From positions 1-64,000 of the forward strand of contig DASUWU010000205.1 of NCBI GenBank assembly GCA_036378315.1: 64,000 nucleotides of DNA, given 5' to 3'. This stretch comes from CALAED01 sp036378315. Its GTDB lineage: Bacteria > Actinomycetota > Actinomycetes > Streptosporangiales > Streptosporangiaceae. This document shows, piece after piece, positions 8,342-16,556 of the stretch. A program made the position numbers and the translations under genes. The notes under the pieces were generated by a model, which had not been told where the DNA came from, made no database searches, and was given only the letters and a program-made list of their open reading frames with translations. Positions within the stretch are counted from its first letter, which is position 1. Every line of letters begins with the position of its first letter.

Positions 8342-9454
8342 ATGAGCGTCCCTACCGTCAAGTGTCTGGTGTGGGATCTGGACAACACGCTGTGGCAGGG
8401 GGTGCTGCTGGAGGACGGCGAGGTCCGGCTGAGCGAGGAGATCCGCCGGGTGATCATCGGCCTGGACGAACGCGGCATCCTGCAGTCCGTGGCCAGCCGC
8501 AACGACCACGATCACGCCTGGGCGCGGCTGACCGAGCTCGGCGTGGCGGAATATCTCATCCTGCCGCAGATCGGCTGGGGGCCGAAGTCCGCTTCGGTCG
8601 CCGCGGTCGCCGACAGGCTGGGCTTCGCGCCGGCGACCATCGCGTTCATCGACGACCAGCCGATGGAACGCGCCGAGGTGGCGCACCACCTGCCCGAGGT
8701 CCGCTGCTATCCCGCCGAGCAGGCACCGCACCTGCTCGAGCTGCCCGAGTTCAGCTCGGCGGTGGTCACCGAGGACTCCAGGCAGCGTCGCGCCATGTAC
8801 CAGGCGGGCTTCGCGCGGGAGACAGCCCGCGCCGAGTTCCGGGGCGCCGACGAGGAGTTCCTCCGCGGCGCCGGTCTTGAGATGCGCATCCGCCGCGCGG
8901 CCGAGACCGACCTCGCCAGGGTCGAGGAGCTCACCCTGCGGACCAGCCAGATGAACGCCACCGGCGTGCACTACTCGGACGCGACGCTGCGCACGCTGCT
9001 GGCCGACCCGCGGCACGAGGTGCTGGTGGTCACCATGACCGACCGGTTCGGACCGCACGGTGCGGTCGGCATCGTGCTGCTGGAGAAGCACGCCACGATC
9101 TGGCACCTGAAGCTGCTGGCGACCTCCTGCCGGGTGGTGGCGTTCGGCGCCGGGTCCGTGCTGCTGAGCTGGCTCGCCGACCAGGCGGCGGCGGCCGGGG
9201 TGCACCTGGCGGCGGATTTCCGGCGCACCGACCGTAACCGGATGATGGAGGTCGCGTACCGGTTCTCCGGCTTCGACGACGAGCCGTGCGCCTGCGCCGC
9301 GAACCTGCCGCCGGCGACGGAGGACGGGGTGCTGCGGCTGCACCTCGTCCCGCAGCCGCAGAAACCGCCCGGCACCATGCGGGTCCACGCCGTGCGGCTG
9401 AGCGACACCGGGGCCGGCGTGTCCGGCTGGGACGCGCAGGAGGCGGTCAGGTGA
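8342..9454 (+). CDS. FkbH-like HAD-family glyceryl-ACP synthase
   Basis: A 370-residue protein. The N-terminal HAD phosphatase-like domain carries VWDLDNTLWQGVLLEDG, the hallmark of FkbH enzymes, and FIDDQPMERAEV as HAD motif III-like acidic residues. The C-terminal half (about 180-330) is GNAT-like. FkbH proteins take 1,3-bisphosphoglycerate and install a glyceryl thioester on a partner ACP. This is the first step to methoxymalonyl/hydroxymalonyl-ACP, and also to glyceryl-derived tetronates. Here the presence of the FkbK- and FkbI-like oxidases favours the malonyl-type extender. A gaaggagcg ribosome site precedes the ATG. Confidence 0.92.
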   Translation: MSVPTVKCLVWDLDNTLWQGVLLEDGEVRLSEEIRRVIIGLDERGILQSVASRNDHDHAWARLTELGVAEYLILPQIGWGPKSASVAAVADRLGFAPATIAFIDDQPMERAEVAHHLPEVRCYPAEQAPHLLELPEFSSAVVTEDSRQRRAMYQAGFARETARAEFRGADEEFLRGAGLEMRIRRAAETDLARVEELTLRTSQMNATGVHYSDATLRTLLADPRHEVLVVTMTDRFGPHGAVGIVLLEKHATIWHLKLLATSCRVVAFGAGSVLLSWLADQAAAAGVHLAADFRRTDRNRMMEVAYRFSGFDDEPCACAANLPPATEDGVLRLHLVPQPQKPPGTMRVHAVRLSDTGAGVSGWDAQEAVR

Positions 9455-11040
9455 GCGCGCCGACGCTGTACGAGTGGTTCGCGCGCTCCGCCGAGCGCAT
9501 GCCGGAGGCCATCGCGCTCGAAGTGGCCGGCGAGCGGTTCAGCTACGGCGAGCTGCGCGACCGGGCCGAGGCCGTGGCGACGACGCTCGTCGCCGCGCAC
9601 GGCGGGCCGCCGCGGCGGGTGGCGCTGCTGGCCAGCCGCAGCGTGGTGGCCTTCACCGGCTATCTGGCCGCGCTGCGCCTCGGTGCGGTGGTCGTCCCGG
9701 TCAACCCGGGGCACCCGGCGTACCGCAACGAGCTGATCTGCGCCGCTTTCCGCTGCGAGGTGCTGGTCGTGGACGACCTGGGGGCCGCCCAGGCCGCCGG
9801 GCTGGGCGCGCACGTCGACACGGTGGTCAGGTTGTCGGACGCGGACGTGCTCGCCGCGGGAGGCGGCGACGTGCTCGCGGCGGGGGGCCGCGCGCTGCCG
9901 GATTTGACGACCACCCGGGACGACGTGGCGTACGTGCTGTTCACGTCGGGCTCGACGGGCCAACCCAAGGGTGTGCCGATCACCCACGGCAACCTGGCGT
10001 CCTATGTGGACCGCAACATCGCCAGGTTCGGCGTCGGGCCGGGCAGCCGCGTCTCGCACACCTTCGATCTCACCTTCGACCCGTCGGTGTTCGACCTGTT
10101 CGTCACCTGGGGTGGCGGCGGCACGCTGGTCTGCCCGAACCGCGTGGACCTGCTGACCCCGGTGGACTATCTGGTGGCCGGCAGGATCACCCACTGGTTC
10201 TCGGTGCCCTCGATCGTGTCGGTCAGCGCGAACCTGGGGAACCTGCCCACGGGGCTGCCGACCGTGCTGCGCCACAGCATCTTCATCGGCGAGCAGCTCA
10301 CCTACGGCCAGGCCGCGGCCTGGCACGCGGTCGCGCCGCAGGCCCGCATCGACAACGTGTACGGCCCCACCGAGCTGACCGTGGCGTGCACCGAGTACCG
10401 GCTGCCCGCCGATCCGGCGCGGTGGCCGGCGACCTCCAACGACACCGTCCCGATCGGGCCGGTCTACGACAACCTCGAGTACGTGATCGTGGACGAGGAC
10501 GGCCGGCCGGCGGCCGCGGGCGAGCTGTGCGTACGGGGGCCGCAGCGGTTCGGCGGTTACCTGGACGCGGAGCACAACCGCGGCCGGTTCCTGTGCCGGG
10601 ACGGGGACCGCTTCAGGCCCTGTCAGGGAACCGCGCCGGAGCCCGCGCACTACTACCGCACCGGGGACCGGGTGCGGTGGGAGAACGGCGAGCTCGTCCA
10701 TCTGTCCCGGCTGGACCATCAGCTCAAGATCAGCGGTTACCGGGTCGAGCTGGGCGAGATCGAGGCCGCGGTCGCCCGGCACCCGGACGTCGCTCAAGCC
10801 GTCGTGATCGCGGTCTCCGGCAGCACGGGGGACGGCAGCACGGGGGACGGCGTCGAACTGATCGGCTTCTACACAGGAACGCAGGTGCCGGAGCGGCAGC
10901 TCCAGCGCTGGCTGCGGGACTTCCTCCCGATCCACATGGTGCCGAAGCGGCTACGGCACCTGACCGAACTGCCGCTCAACGCCAACGGCAAGGTCGACCG
11001 GCCGGCCCTGCGGGCGAGCGTGCTGTCCGAGCGCCGCTGA
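9451..11040 (+). CDS. Free-standing NRPS-type amino acid adenylation enzyme
   Basis: A 529-residue A domain starting at GTG 9451, which overlaps the FkbH stop. Core motifs are readable: LFTSGSTGQPKGVP (A3), FDLTFDPSVFDLF (A4), NVYGPTELTVACTEY (A5), YRTGDRVRWENGELVHLSR (A7, stated for order) and NGKVDR (A10 Lys). My alignment to GrsA gives pocket residues D,P,F,F,I,I,V,V,A,K. The Asp at the first position predicts an alpha-amino acid with a largely hydrophobic pocket, but I recognise no known specificity. There is no carrier or condensation domain, so it must load a partner in trans, probably the ACP at 1317-1676. A short duplicated stretch near residue 455 (STGDGSTGDG) is a loop insertion. 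Confidence 0.9.
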   Translation: MSAPTLYEWFARSAERMPEAIALEVAGERFSYGELRDRAEAVATTLVAAHGGPPRRVALLASRSVVAFTGYLAALRLGAVVVPVNPGHPAYRNELICAAFRCEVLVVDDLGAAQAAGLGAHVDTVVRLSDADVLAAGGGDVLAAGGRALPDLTTTRDDVAYVLFTSGSTGQPKGVPITHGNLASYVDRNIARFGVGPGSRVSHTFDLTFDPSVFDLFVTWGGGGTLVCPNRVDLLTPVDYLVAGRITHWFSVPSIVSVSANLGNLPTGLPTVLRHSIFIGEQLTYGQAAAWHAVAPQARIDNVYGPTELTVACTEYRLPADPARWPATSNDTVPIGPVYDNLEYVIVDEDGRPAAAGELCVRGPQRFGGYLDAEHNRGRFLCRDGDRFRPCQGTAPEPAHYYRTGDRVRWENGELVHLSRLDHQLKISGYRVELGEIEAAVARHPDVAQAVVIAVSGSTGDGSTGDGVELIGFYTGTQVPERQLQRWLRDFLPIHMVPKRLRHLTELPLNANGKVDRPALRASVLSERR

Positions 11041-12309
11041 GTGGAAGTGCGACCAGCCATGTCGGTTCTCCGATCCTTCTCACGTAACGTCATCCCGCCC
11101 GCCGGGATCGTCCGGTTGCTGGCCGTCAGCAATCTCGCCAAGACGACCGCCAACGGCGTCATCATGGCCGTCAGCGTGCTGTACTTCACCCGCGTGGTCG
11201 GCATCCCGGCCCAGCAGGTGGGCTTGGCGCTGACCCTGGGCGCGGCGATCGGCATGCTGTTCAGCGTGCCGGCGGGCCGGGCGGCCGACGTCCAGGGGCC
11301 GCGCAAGGTGACCGTCGTGCTGCTGGTCGTGCTCGGCGTGGCGGCCTGTAGCTACGCCGCCGTCTCCGGGTTCGTCGGGCTGGTCGTGGCCACCGCGGCC
11401 GTGCTCGGTCTCGACTCGGCCGCGCAGGCGTCCCGCGGTGCGTTGCTCGCCGGGCTGCTGTCGGGCGAAGAACGGCCCAGAGCGCTGGCCTACATGCGGT
11501 CGATGGCCAACATCGGCGTGTCCCTGGGCGCCGTCGCCGGCGGTCTGGGGCTGCTGATCGACTCGCGGGCCGGTTACCTCGCCCTGTTCCTGGTGGCGGG
11601 TGCGCTGTTCGCCGTCTCCGGTATGGCCTTCCTCCGCGTGCCGGCGGTGCCGGGCGGGCCGAGCACGCAGGAAGGGCCGAGCCTGCCCGTGCTGCGCGAC
11701 CACCCGTACGCGGTGGTGTCGCTGCTCAACGCCGTGCTGGTGATGAGCGACCCGGTGCTCACCGTCGCGGTGCCGGTGTGGATCAGCCAGCACACGTCGG
11801 CGCCGCCGTTCTTCTACACGGTGGTCCTGCTCATCAACACCGCCGTGGTGATCCTGTTCCAGGTTCGGGTGAGCAAGGGGACCGAGAGCGTCCCGGGCGG
11901 CGCGCTCGCCTGGGTGCGGTCCGGGGTCGCGCTCGCGATCTGCTGCGCGGTGTTCGCGCTGGCCGCCGGCCGGCCTGTGTGGCTGGCCTGCGTGCTGCTG
12001 CTGGTCGGCGCGCTGGTCCACGTGCTGGGCGAGATGCTGCACGGCGCCGGGGCGTGGTCGTTGAGCTTCGGCCTCGCCCCGGAAGGCGCACATGGCCAGT
12101 ACCAGGGGCTGTTCGAGATGTCGACGCAGCTCGGCACCACGCTCGCCCCCCTGGCGATCACGGCCGCGCTCACCGGGCTCGGCGGCCTGGGCTGGGCGGT
12201 GTTCGCCGGCATGTTCCTGTTCGCCGGGGCGAGCGCGCGGCCGTTGTCGGCGTGGGCGGTGCGCACCAGAACGCCCGTGCCGGAGCCCGCGATCGGAACC
12301 GAGTCCTGA
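11041..12309 (+). CDS. MFS transporter, probable product exporter
   Basis: A 422-residue polytopic protein with about 12 hydrophobic helices in two halves, the arrangement of major facilitator superfamily transporters. The GRAADVQGPRKV loop after helix 2 corresponds to the conserved MFS cytoplasmic motif A. The start may be GTG 11041, directly after the preceding stop, or ATG 11059 in the same frame. It lies inside the biosynthetic operon between the adenylation and monooxygenase genes, which suggests export of the product or self-resistance. The substrate cannot be read from the sequence. Confidence 0.85.
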   Translation: MEVRPAMSVLRSFSRNVIPPAGIVRLLAVSNLAKTTANGVIMAVSVLYFTRVVGIPAQQVGLALTLGAAIGMLFSVPAGRAADVQGPRKVTVVLLVVLGVAACSYAAVSGFVGLVVATAAVLGLDSAAQASRGALLAGLLSGEERPRALAYMRSMANIGVSLGAVAGGLGLLIDSRAGYLALFLVAGALFAVSGMAFLRVPAVPGGPSTQEGPSLPVLRDHPYAVVSLLNAVLVMSDPVLTVAVPVWISQHTSAPPFFYTVVLLINTAVVILFQVRVSKGTESVPGGALAWVRSGVALAICCAVFALAAGRPVWLACVLLLVGALVHVLGEMLHGAGAWSLSFGLAPEGAHGQYQGLFEMSTQLGTTLAPLAITAALTGLGGLGWAVFAGMFLFAGASARPLSAWAVRTRTPVPEPAIGTES

Positions 12310-12338
12310 ACTCCGTAGGCCATCTGTGAGGAGTTGTT

Positions 12339-13397
12339 GTGGATATCAGCCTGTTCTACTTCGCCAACGACAGCGGCGGACCTGACGGCGCCGGCGGGGA
12401 CCGGTACCGGCTGCTGCTGGAGGGCGCCAGGTTCGCCGACACCCACGGGTTCACCGCGGTGTGGACCCCGGAACGGCACTTCCACCCGTTCGGCGGGCAG
12501 TACCCCAACCCGTCGGTGACCAGCGCGGCGATCGCCACCATCACCGACCGGGTGGCGATCAGGGCCGGCAGCGTGGTCGCCCCGCTGCACCACCCGCTGC
12601 GCATCGCCGAGGAATGGTCGGTGGTCGACAACCTCTCCGGGGGCCGGGTCGGTATCTCCTTCGCCTCCGGCTGGCACGCCGCGGACTACGCGCTCAGGCC
12701 GGAGAACTACGCCGACCGCAAGCGGCTGCTCGGCGAGTACGTGCGGACCGTGCGGGCGCTGTGGCGGGGGGAGTCGGTCCCGGTGACCAACGGCCTCGGC
12801 GAAGAGCAGCGGCTCCGGATCTACCCGCCGCCCGTGCAGCCGGAACTGCCGGTGTGGGTGACCAGCGCGGGCGGTGTGGAGACCTTCCGCAGGGCCGGCG
12901 AGATGGGCGCCGGCGTACTCACCCACCTGCTCGACCAGGACCTCGACGCGCTGGCCGACAAGATCGCTCAATACCGCAAGGCGCTGGCCGGGCGGCCGGA
13001 CGCGGACGAGTGGCCCGGGCACGTCGCCCTGATGATCCACACCTATCTGGACGAGGACGTGGACGCCGCCCGCGAGGTGGTCCGGGCGCCGCTGACCGAA
13101 TACATGCGCAGCTCGATGGGCCTGATGAAGGGCGCCCAGGTGGCCGGCAACCGGACCATCGACATGTCCCGGTTGTCGGCCGAAGACACTGACTTCCTGC
13201 TGCGTCGGGCGTTCGACCGTTATGTCGACTTCGGCATGCTCGGCACGGTGGCCACGGCCGGCGAGGCCGTCGGCCGGTTCGCCGAGATCGGCGTGGACGA
13301 GCTGGCCTGCCTGATCGACTTCGGGCTGCCGGCGGACGCCGTCCTGGCCGGCCTGACCCGGCTCGACCAGGTACGCCGCGCGGTGAGCGAGCGATGA
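12339..13397 (+). CDS. Luciferase-like FMN monooxygenase, MupA/Atu3671 type
   Basis: A 352-residue TIM-barrel flavin monooxygenase. It begins MDISLFYFAND and shows VWTPERHFHPFGG, the PHHPLRIAEEWSVVDNLSGGRVG core and FASGWHAADYALRPENYADR. These are characteristic of the natural-product LLM subfamily found in PKS/NRPS clusters (MupA-like). Such enzymes use FMNH2 and O2 for hydroxylation or oxygen insertion on carrier-bound or free intermediates. The FMN reductase at 15419-15892 is the likely supplier. GTG start with a strong gaggag ribosome site. A 4-bp overlap (ATGA) leads into the next gene. Confidence 0.9.
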   Translation: MDISLFYFANDSGGPDGAGGDRYRLLLEGARFADTHGFTAVWTPERHFHPFGGQYPNPSVTSAAIATITDRVAIRAGSVVAPLHHPLRIAEEWSVVDNLSGGRVGISFASGWHAADYALRPENYADRKRLLGEYVRTVRALWRGESVPVTNGLGEEQRLRIYPPPVQPELPVWVTSAGGVETFRRAGEMGAGVLTHLLDQDLDALADKIAQYRKALAGRPDADEWPGHVALMIHTYLDEDVDAAREVVRAPLTEYMRSSMGLMKGAQVAGNRTIDMSRLSAEDTDFLLRRAFDRYVDFGMLGTVATAGEAVGRFAEIGVDELACLIDFGLPADAVLAGLTRLDQVRRAVSER

Positions 13398-14395
13398 GCG
13401 AGGTGACCGCGCCGCCGACCCGGTCGCTCGCCGGGCTGATCGACTACGCCGTGGCGTTCCCCCAGGGCCGGGTCACGGTCGCGCAGATGCACGAGTGGTC
13501 CGGCCTGTCCACCGCGGAGATCATGGAGATCACGCACTGCACGGAGTTCCCGATGCTGGAGCCGGACGAGTACGCCTGGGAGCTGGCTGTGGAAGCGGCC
13601 GGCGCCGTGCTGGACCGCACGGACACCGACGTCGACTCGATCACCCGGTTGATCTACGCCGGCTCCGGATACTGGGACGCGCCGGCATGGTCGCCGGCCG
13701 CCAAGGTGGCCGACGAACTCGGCATCACCCAGGCGCACTGTTTCGAGGTGACCAACTTCTGCAACGCGCTGACGCTCGGCATCCAGGTCGCGGTCGACGG
13801 CCTGCGGCCCGGCGCCGGCGATCGGGTGCTCGTGGTCTCAGCCGAACGGTTCGGCGGTACCGTCGACCGCCGCGACCCGGACTCCAAGGCGTTGTTCAAC
13901 TTCGGCGACGCGGCGGCGGCCGTGCTGGTCGGCGAGGCGGACCGCGGCCTGGCGTACCTGGGCTCGTCGGCCAGGACCGATCCGCGGTGGTGCGACTACT
14001 ACGCCGGCGAGTACCACGAGACCGGCGTGCACACCCGCCGCCGCGGCCGCAGAGCCGGGCTGGCCGATGCCTACCAGGACAACTTCGTCACGCTGGTCGA
14101 GCGGACCCTCAAGGACATCGACCGGGACCTGGCCGACGTCCGCTACCTGTTGCTCAACCAGAACGACAAGAACGTGCAGGACAGGCTCCTGTCGGCGCTG
14201 GGGCTGCCGCCCGACCGGACCGTCCACAACCACGCGAAGCTGGGCCACATGGGATGCGCGGACGTTCTGATCGCGTTGCGCGGGCTCGCTGACCTGCGCG
14301 CCCTGGCCGACGGCGACCTGGTGCTGCTGGCCACCAGCGGGCTCGGGTTCAGCTGGTCGGTGACCGCACTCGAGTATCGGGCGGGGGAGTCATGA
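13394..14395 (+). CDS. Ketosynthase III-like protein with displaced His (copy 2)
   Basis: A 333-residue FabH-fold protein. The nucleophile is Cys123 in VTNFCNALTLG. The FabH PHQAN position is LLNQND, with Asn255 where His is expected. Exactly 30 residues later His285 in GHMGCAD replaces the FabH Asn. Copy 1 shows the same Cys/His geometry. The C terminus ends in TSGLGFSWSVTALEY, resembling the usual Gly-rich FabH turn better than copy 1 does. Possible roles are condensation of a carrier-bound intermediate or acyl transfer to the released product. It is cotranscribed with the monooxygenase and the GNAT-like gene. Confidence 0.8.
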   Translation: MSEVTAPPTRSLAGLIDYAVAFPQGRVTVAQMHEWSGLSTAEIMEITHCTEFPMLEPDEYAWELAVEAAGAVLDRTDTDVDSITRLIYAGSGYWDAPAWSPAAKVADELGITQAHCFEVTNFCNALTLGIQVAVDGLRPGAGDRVLVVSAERFGGTVDRRDPDSKALFNFGDAAAAVLVGEADRGLAYLGSSARTDPRWCDYYAGEYHETGVHTRRRGRRAGLADAYQDNFVTLVERTLKDIDRDLADVRYLLLNQNDKNVQDRLLSALGLPPDRTVHNHAKLGHMGCADVLIALRGLADLRALADGDLVLLATSGLGFSWSVTALEYRAGES

Positions 14396-15399
14396 CACTG
14401 TCGACGGAGGTCACGGACAGCCTCGACGGGGTCGGGGCCGACGACCTGTTCGCGCTGGACGGGACGGTCGGTGCGCTGGGCAGCCGGGGACGGCTGGTCC
14501 AGCACTCGCAGGACCCGCGCTGGACGCCGCGGTACGTTGTGGTGCGCGACGGCGGCCGGCTCCGGGCCGCGCTGCCGATCTTCCTTGGCAACGGCACCCA
14601 GTGGTCGGACCAGATCCACAACCCCGAGGACTGGGGATATCACCAGCCGCTCGTTCCTGACAAGAGCGCGCTGGTCGGCGGGCGGCTGGAGATCCGGGGG
14701 AGTCTGCGCTGCGCGGACGAACCCGATGTGATCGCCGCGGTGACCGACGCTCTCTCGGCGATCCCGGAACTGCGCGGCCGGGAACTGTTCTTCGGCTATC
14801 TCCCGCCTGACCAGCGCCGGATCGCGGAGGCCATCTTCGGCCCGGTCACCTGGCTGGCCGAGTACGACGACTTCACCTACCCGGAAGAGGTGATCCGCGG
14901 TTCGCTCATGGACCTGCCGCAGCCCGTCCGGTACACGATCCGGCATGGCGAGCGGAAGGCCGCCGAACTCGGCATCGTGGCCGAGGTGACGCCGTGGCGG
15001 GACTACGAGGGCGACGCCTGCGAGCTGATCGCCGCGCACAACGAGCGCAAGGGCCAGACCGACCATCCCGAACTCGTCCGCTACCGGATGGACCGCTGGG
15101 ACGAGTGCGACGAGGTGACGGTGCTGGTCGCGCACGCCTCCCGCGACGGGGCCGCCGGCGGCGCGGTGACCCTGCTGCTGTTTCGTGACGAGGTAGAGGT
15201 GTACGAGGTCGGGCTGCCCGAGCAGGACGACAGGCACACCTTCTATATCCACCTCACCTTCAACGAACCGCGCCGGATCGCGCGGGACCAGGGCTGCGCT
15301 GTCGTCCGGGCCGGCTTGGGCGCACCGCAACCGAAGCGCATCAGAGGGGCCAGGGCAGTGCCCAGGCACTGCGGCCGTGCCCCGGACACCTTGCTCTGA
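14392..15399 (+). CDS. FemAB/GNAT-like acyltransferase of the cluster
   Basis: A 335-residue protein. The second half (about 170-310) reads as a GNAT/FemAB-type acyltransferase: PVRYTIRHGERKAAELG, then the ITPWRDYEG-like helix pair, LIAAHNERKG, VTVLVAHASR and a GGAVTLLLFRDEVEVYEVG strand pair. Proteins of this kind, annotated as peptidoglycan-biosynthesis/recognition or GNAT proteins, transfer acyl or aminoacyl groups. The first 150 residues are unassigned. Position in the operon suggests tailoring of the product by acylation or aminoacylation. The family call is moderate; the substrate is unknown. Confidence 0.6.
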   Translation: MTLSTEVTDSLDGVGADDLFALDGTVGALGSRGRLVQHSQDPRWTPRYVVVRDGGRLRAALPIFLGNGTQWSDQIHNPEDWGYHQPLVPDKSALVGGRLEIRGSLRCADEPDVIAAVTDALSAIPELRGRELFFGYLPPDQRRIAEAIFGPVTWLAEYDDFTYPEEVIRGSLMDLPQPVRYTIRHGERKAAELGIVAEVTPWRDYEGDACELIAAHNERKGQTDHPELVRYRMDRWDECDEVTVLVAHASRDGAAGGAVTLLLFRDEVEVYEVGLPEQDDRHTFYIHLTFNEPRRIARDQGCAVVRAGLGAPQPKRIRGARAVPRHCGRAPDTLL

Positions 15400-15418
15400 T
15401 CGCGGCTAGGAGAGCATC

Positions 15419-15892
15419 GTGCCGACGCAGCGCTCCTTCCGCGACGTCCTGGGCCGCTTCGCCACAGGAGTGGTTCTCGTCACCGCGCGGACCGCGCACG
15501 GCCCGGCGGGCATGACGGCCAACTCCTTCACCTCCGTCTCCCTCGACCCACCGCTGATCGCGCTGTGCGCCGCGTACACCTCGACGACCTGGTCGTGCAT
15601 CCGGGCCGTCGGCGCCTTCGCGGTCACCATCCTTGGCGACGAGCACGAGGAGGTGTGCCGCACCTTCGCCACGCGCGGCGCCGATCGGTTCGCCGGCCGG
15701 GCCTGGACGCAGACCCCGGCGGGCCATCCGCTGCTGCCGGACGGGCTCGGCTGGCTGGACTGCGAGATCGAGACGCTGCACCCGGCGGGGGATCACGAAC
15801 TCGCCATCGCCCGGGCGACACGCTGGTCGACCGCCGCCGACCGCAGACCCCTGATCTTCCACTCCGGCCGCTACACCAGGCTGCCGAGCTAG
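15419..15892 (+). CDS. HpaC-like NAD(P)H:flavin reductase
   Basis: A 157-residue flavin reductase domain protein starting at GTG with a ctaggag ribosome site. It contains FATGVVLVTARTAHGPAGMTANSFTSVSLDPPLIALC, the standard N-terminal signature (order only), and CEIETLHPAGDHELAIARA near the C terminus. Short flavin reductases of this family supply FMNH2 or FADH2 to two-component monooxygenases. The only visible client is the luciferase-like monooxygenase at 12339-13397. It is the last gene of the operon; no clear hairpin terminator was found in the 145 bp that follow. Confidence 0.9.
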   Translation: MPTQRSFRDVLGRFATGVVLVTARTAHGPAGMTANSFTSVSLDPPLIALCAAYTSTTWSCIRAVGAFAVTILGDEHEEVCRTFATRGADRFAGRAWTQTPAGHPLLPDGLGWLDCEIETLHPAGDHELAIARATRWSTAADRRPLIFHSGRYTRLPS

Positions 15893-16037
15893 CGCGTGTC
15901 CTCGGGTGTGGAAGGACCAAAGCCCCGGTGCGGTGACGCCGAACTGCCCTGTGGCCGCCGGCGCGAGTGGCATGCACTAAGGACGTACAGGCGTCAGTTC
16001 CAGCATTGGGTGCCTGGGGCATACACCGGAGGACCCG

Positions 16038-16556
16038 TTGATCCGGACAGAGACCACCAAGACCCCGCGCGTCGTCGTCGGGGTCGACGACTCCCCAGCG
16101 GCGCGCTGGGCGTTGGCCTGGGCGGTGGCTTACGCGCGGCAGCGCGACCTGCCGCTTCACATCGTGCACGCGATCCAGCCACCCCGCGCCGGGTGCTGGA
16201 TGACCGGCGTTCCGTTCCCCACTTATGTGGCGACTCTGCAGCATGAATGCGCCGTCGCGCTGCGCGCCCTGCTCGCCGACACGGCCCCGCCGCCGGAGAT
16301 GAAGGTCACCACCGCCTGCCCGTACGGGCGTCCAGGCCGAACGTTGACCCGCCTCGCCCATGAGGGCGATCTGCTGGTCATCGGCCGCGGCGCGGGCGGC
16401 AGGCTCAGTCGTTTGATCACCCGATCGGTGCACGCCTACTGCGCACGTCACGCCACGGCGAGCCTCGTGACGATCTCGACACCGTCCCTACCCGCGTTCG
16501 AGTCTCCAGCACGGGACGCGCCGGTTTCATTCGAGCGGCAGGACGTCGCACATTGA
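16038..16556 (+). CDS. Universal stress protein family
   Basis: A 172-residue UspA-fold protein. TTG start, supported by ggagga 5 nt upstream. The N terminus VVVGVDDSPAARWALAWAVAYA is the typical USP strand-helix (order only). The C-terminal nucleotide-binding stretch is VIGRGAGGRLSRLITRSVHAY, matching the G-x2-G-x9-G[ST] pattern only loosely. Actinomycetes carry many such genes, often dosR-like or hypoxia linked. Its 3' end overlaps by 30 bp the convergent oxidoreductase gene. It is probably not part of the biosynthetic operon, since a 145-bp gap separates them. Confidence 0.85.
   Translation: MIRTETTKTPRVVVGVDDSPAARWALAWAVAYARQRDLPLHIVHAIQPPRAGCWMTGVPFPTYVATLQHECAVALRALLADTAPPPEMKVTTACPYGRPGRTLTRLAHEGDLLVIGRGAGGRLSRLITRSVHAYCARHATASLVTISTPSLPAFESPARDAPVSFERQDVAH

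Noticed and set aside
8342..9454. Reading the FkbH/ACP/KASIII set as a tetronate pathway
   Set aside because: Glyceryl-ACP is shared, but the FkbK- and FkbI-like oxidases point to malonyl-type extender formation; tetronate-specific acetyltransfer/elimination genes were not seen. Not fully excluded.
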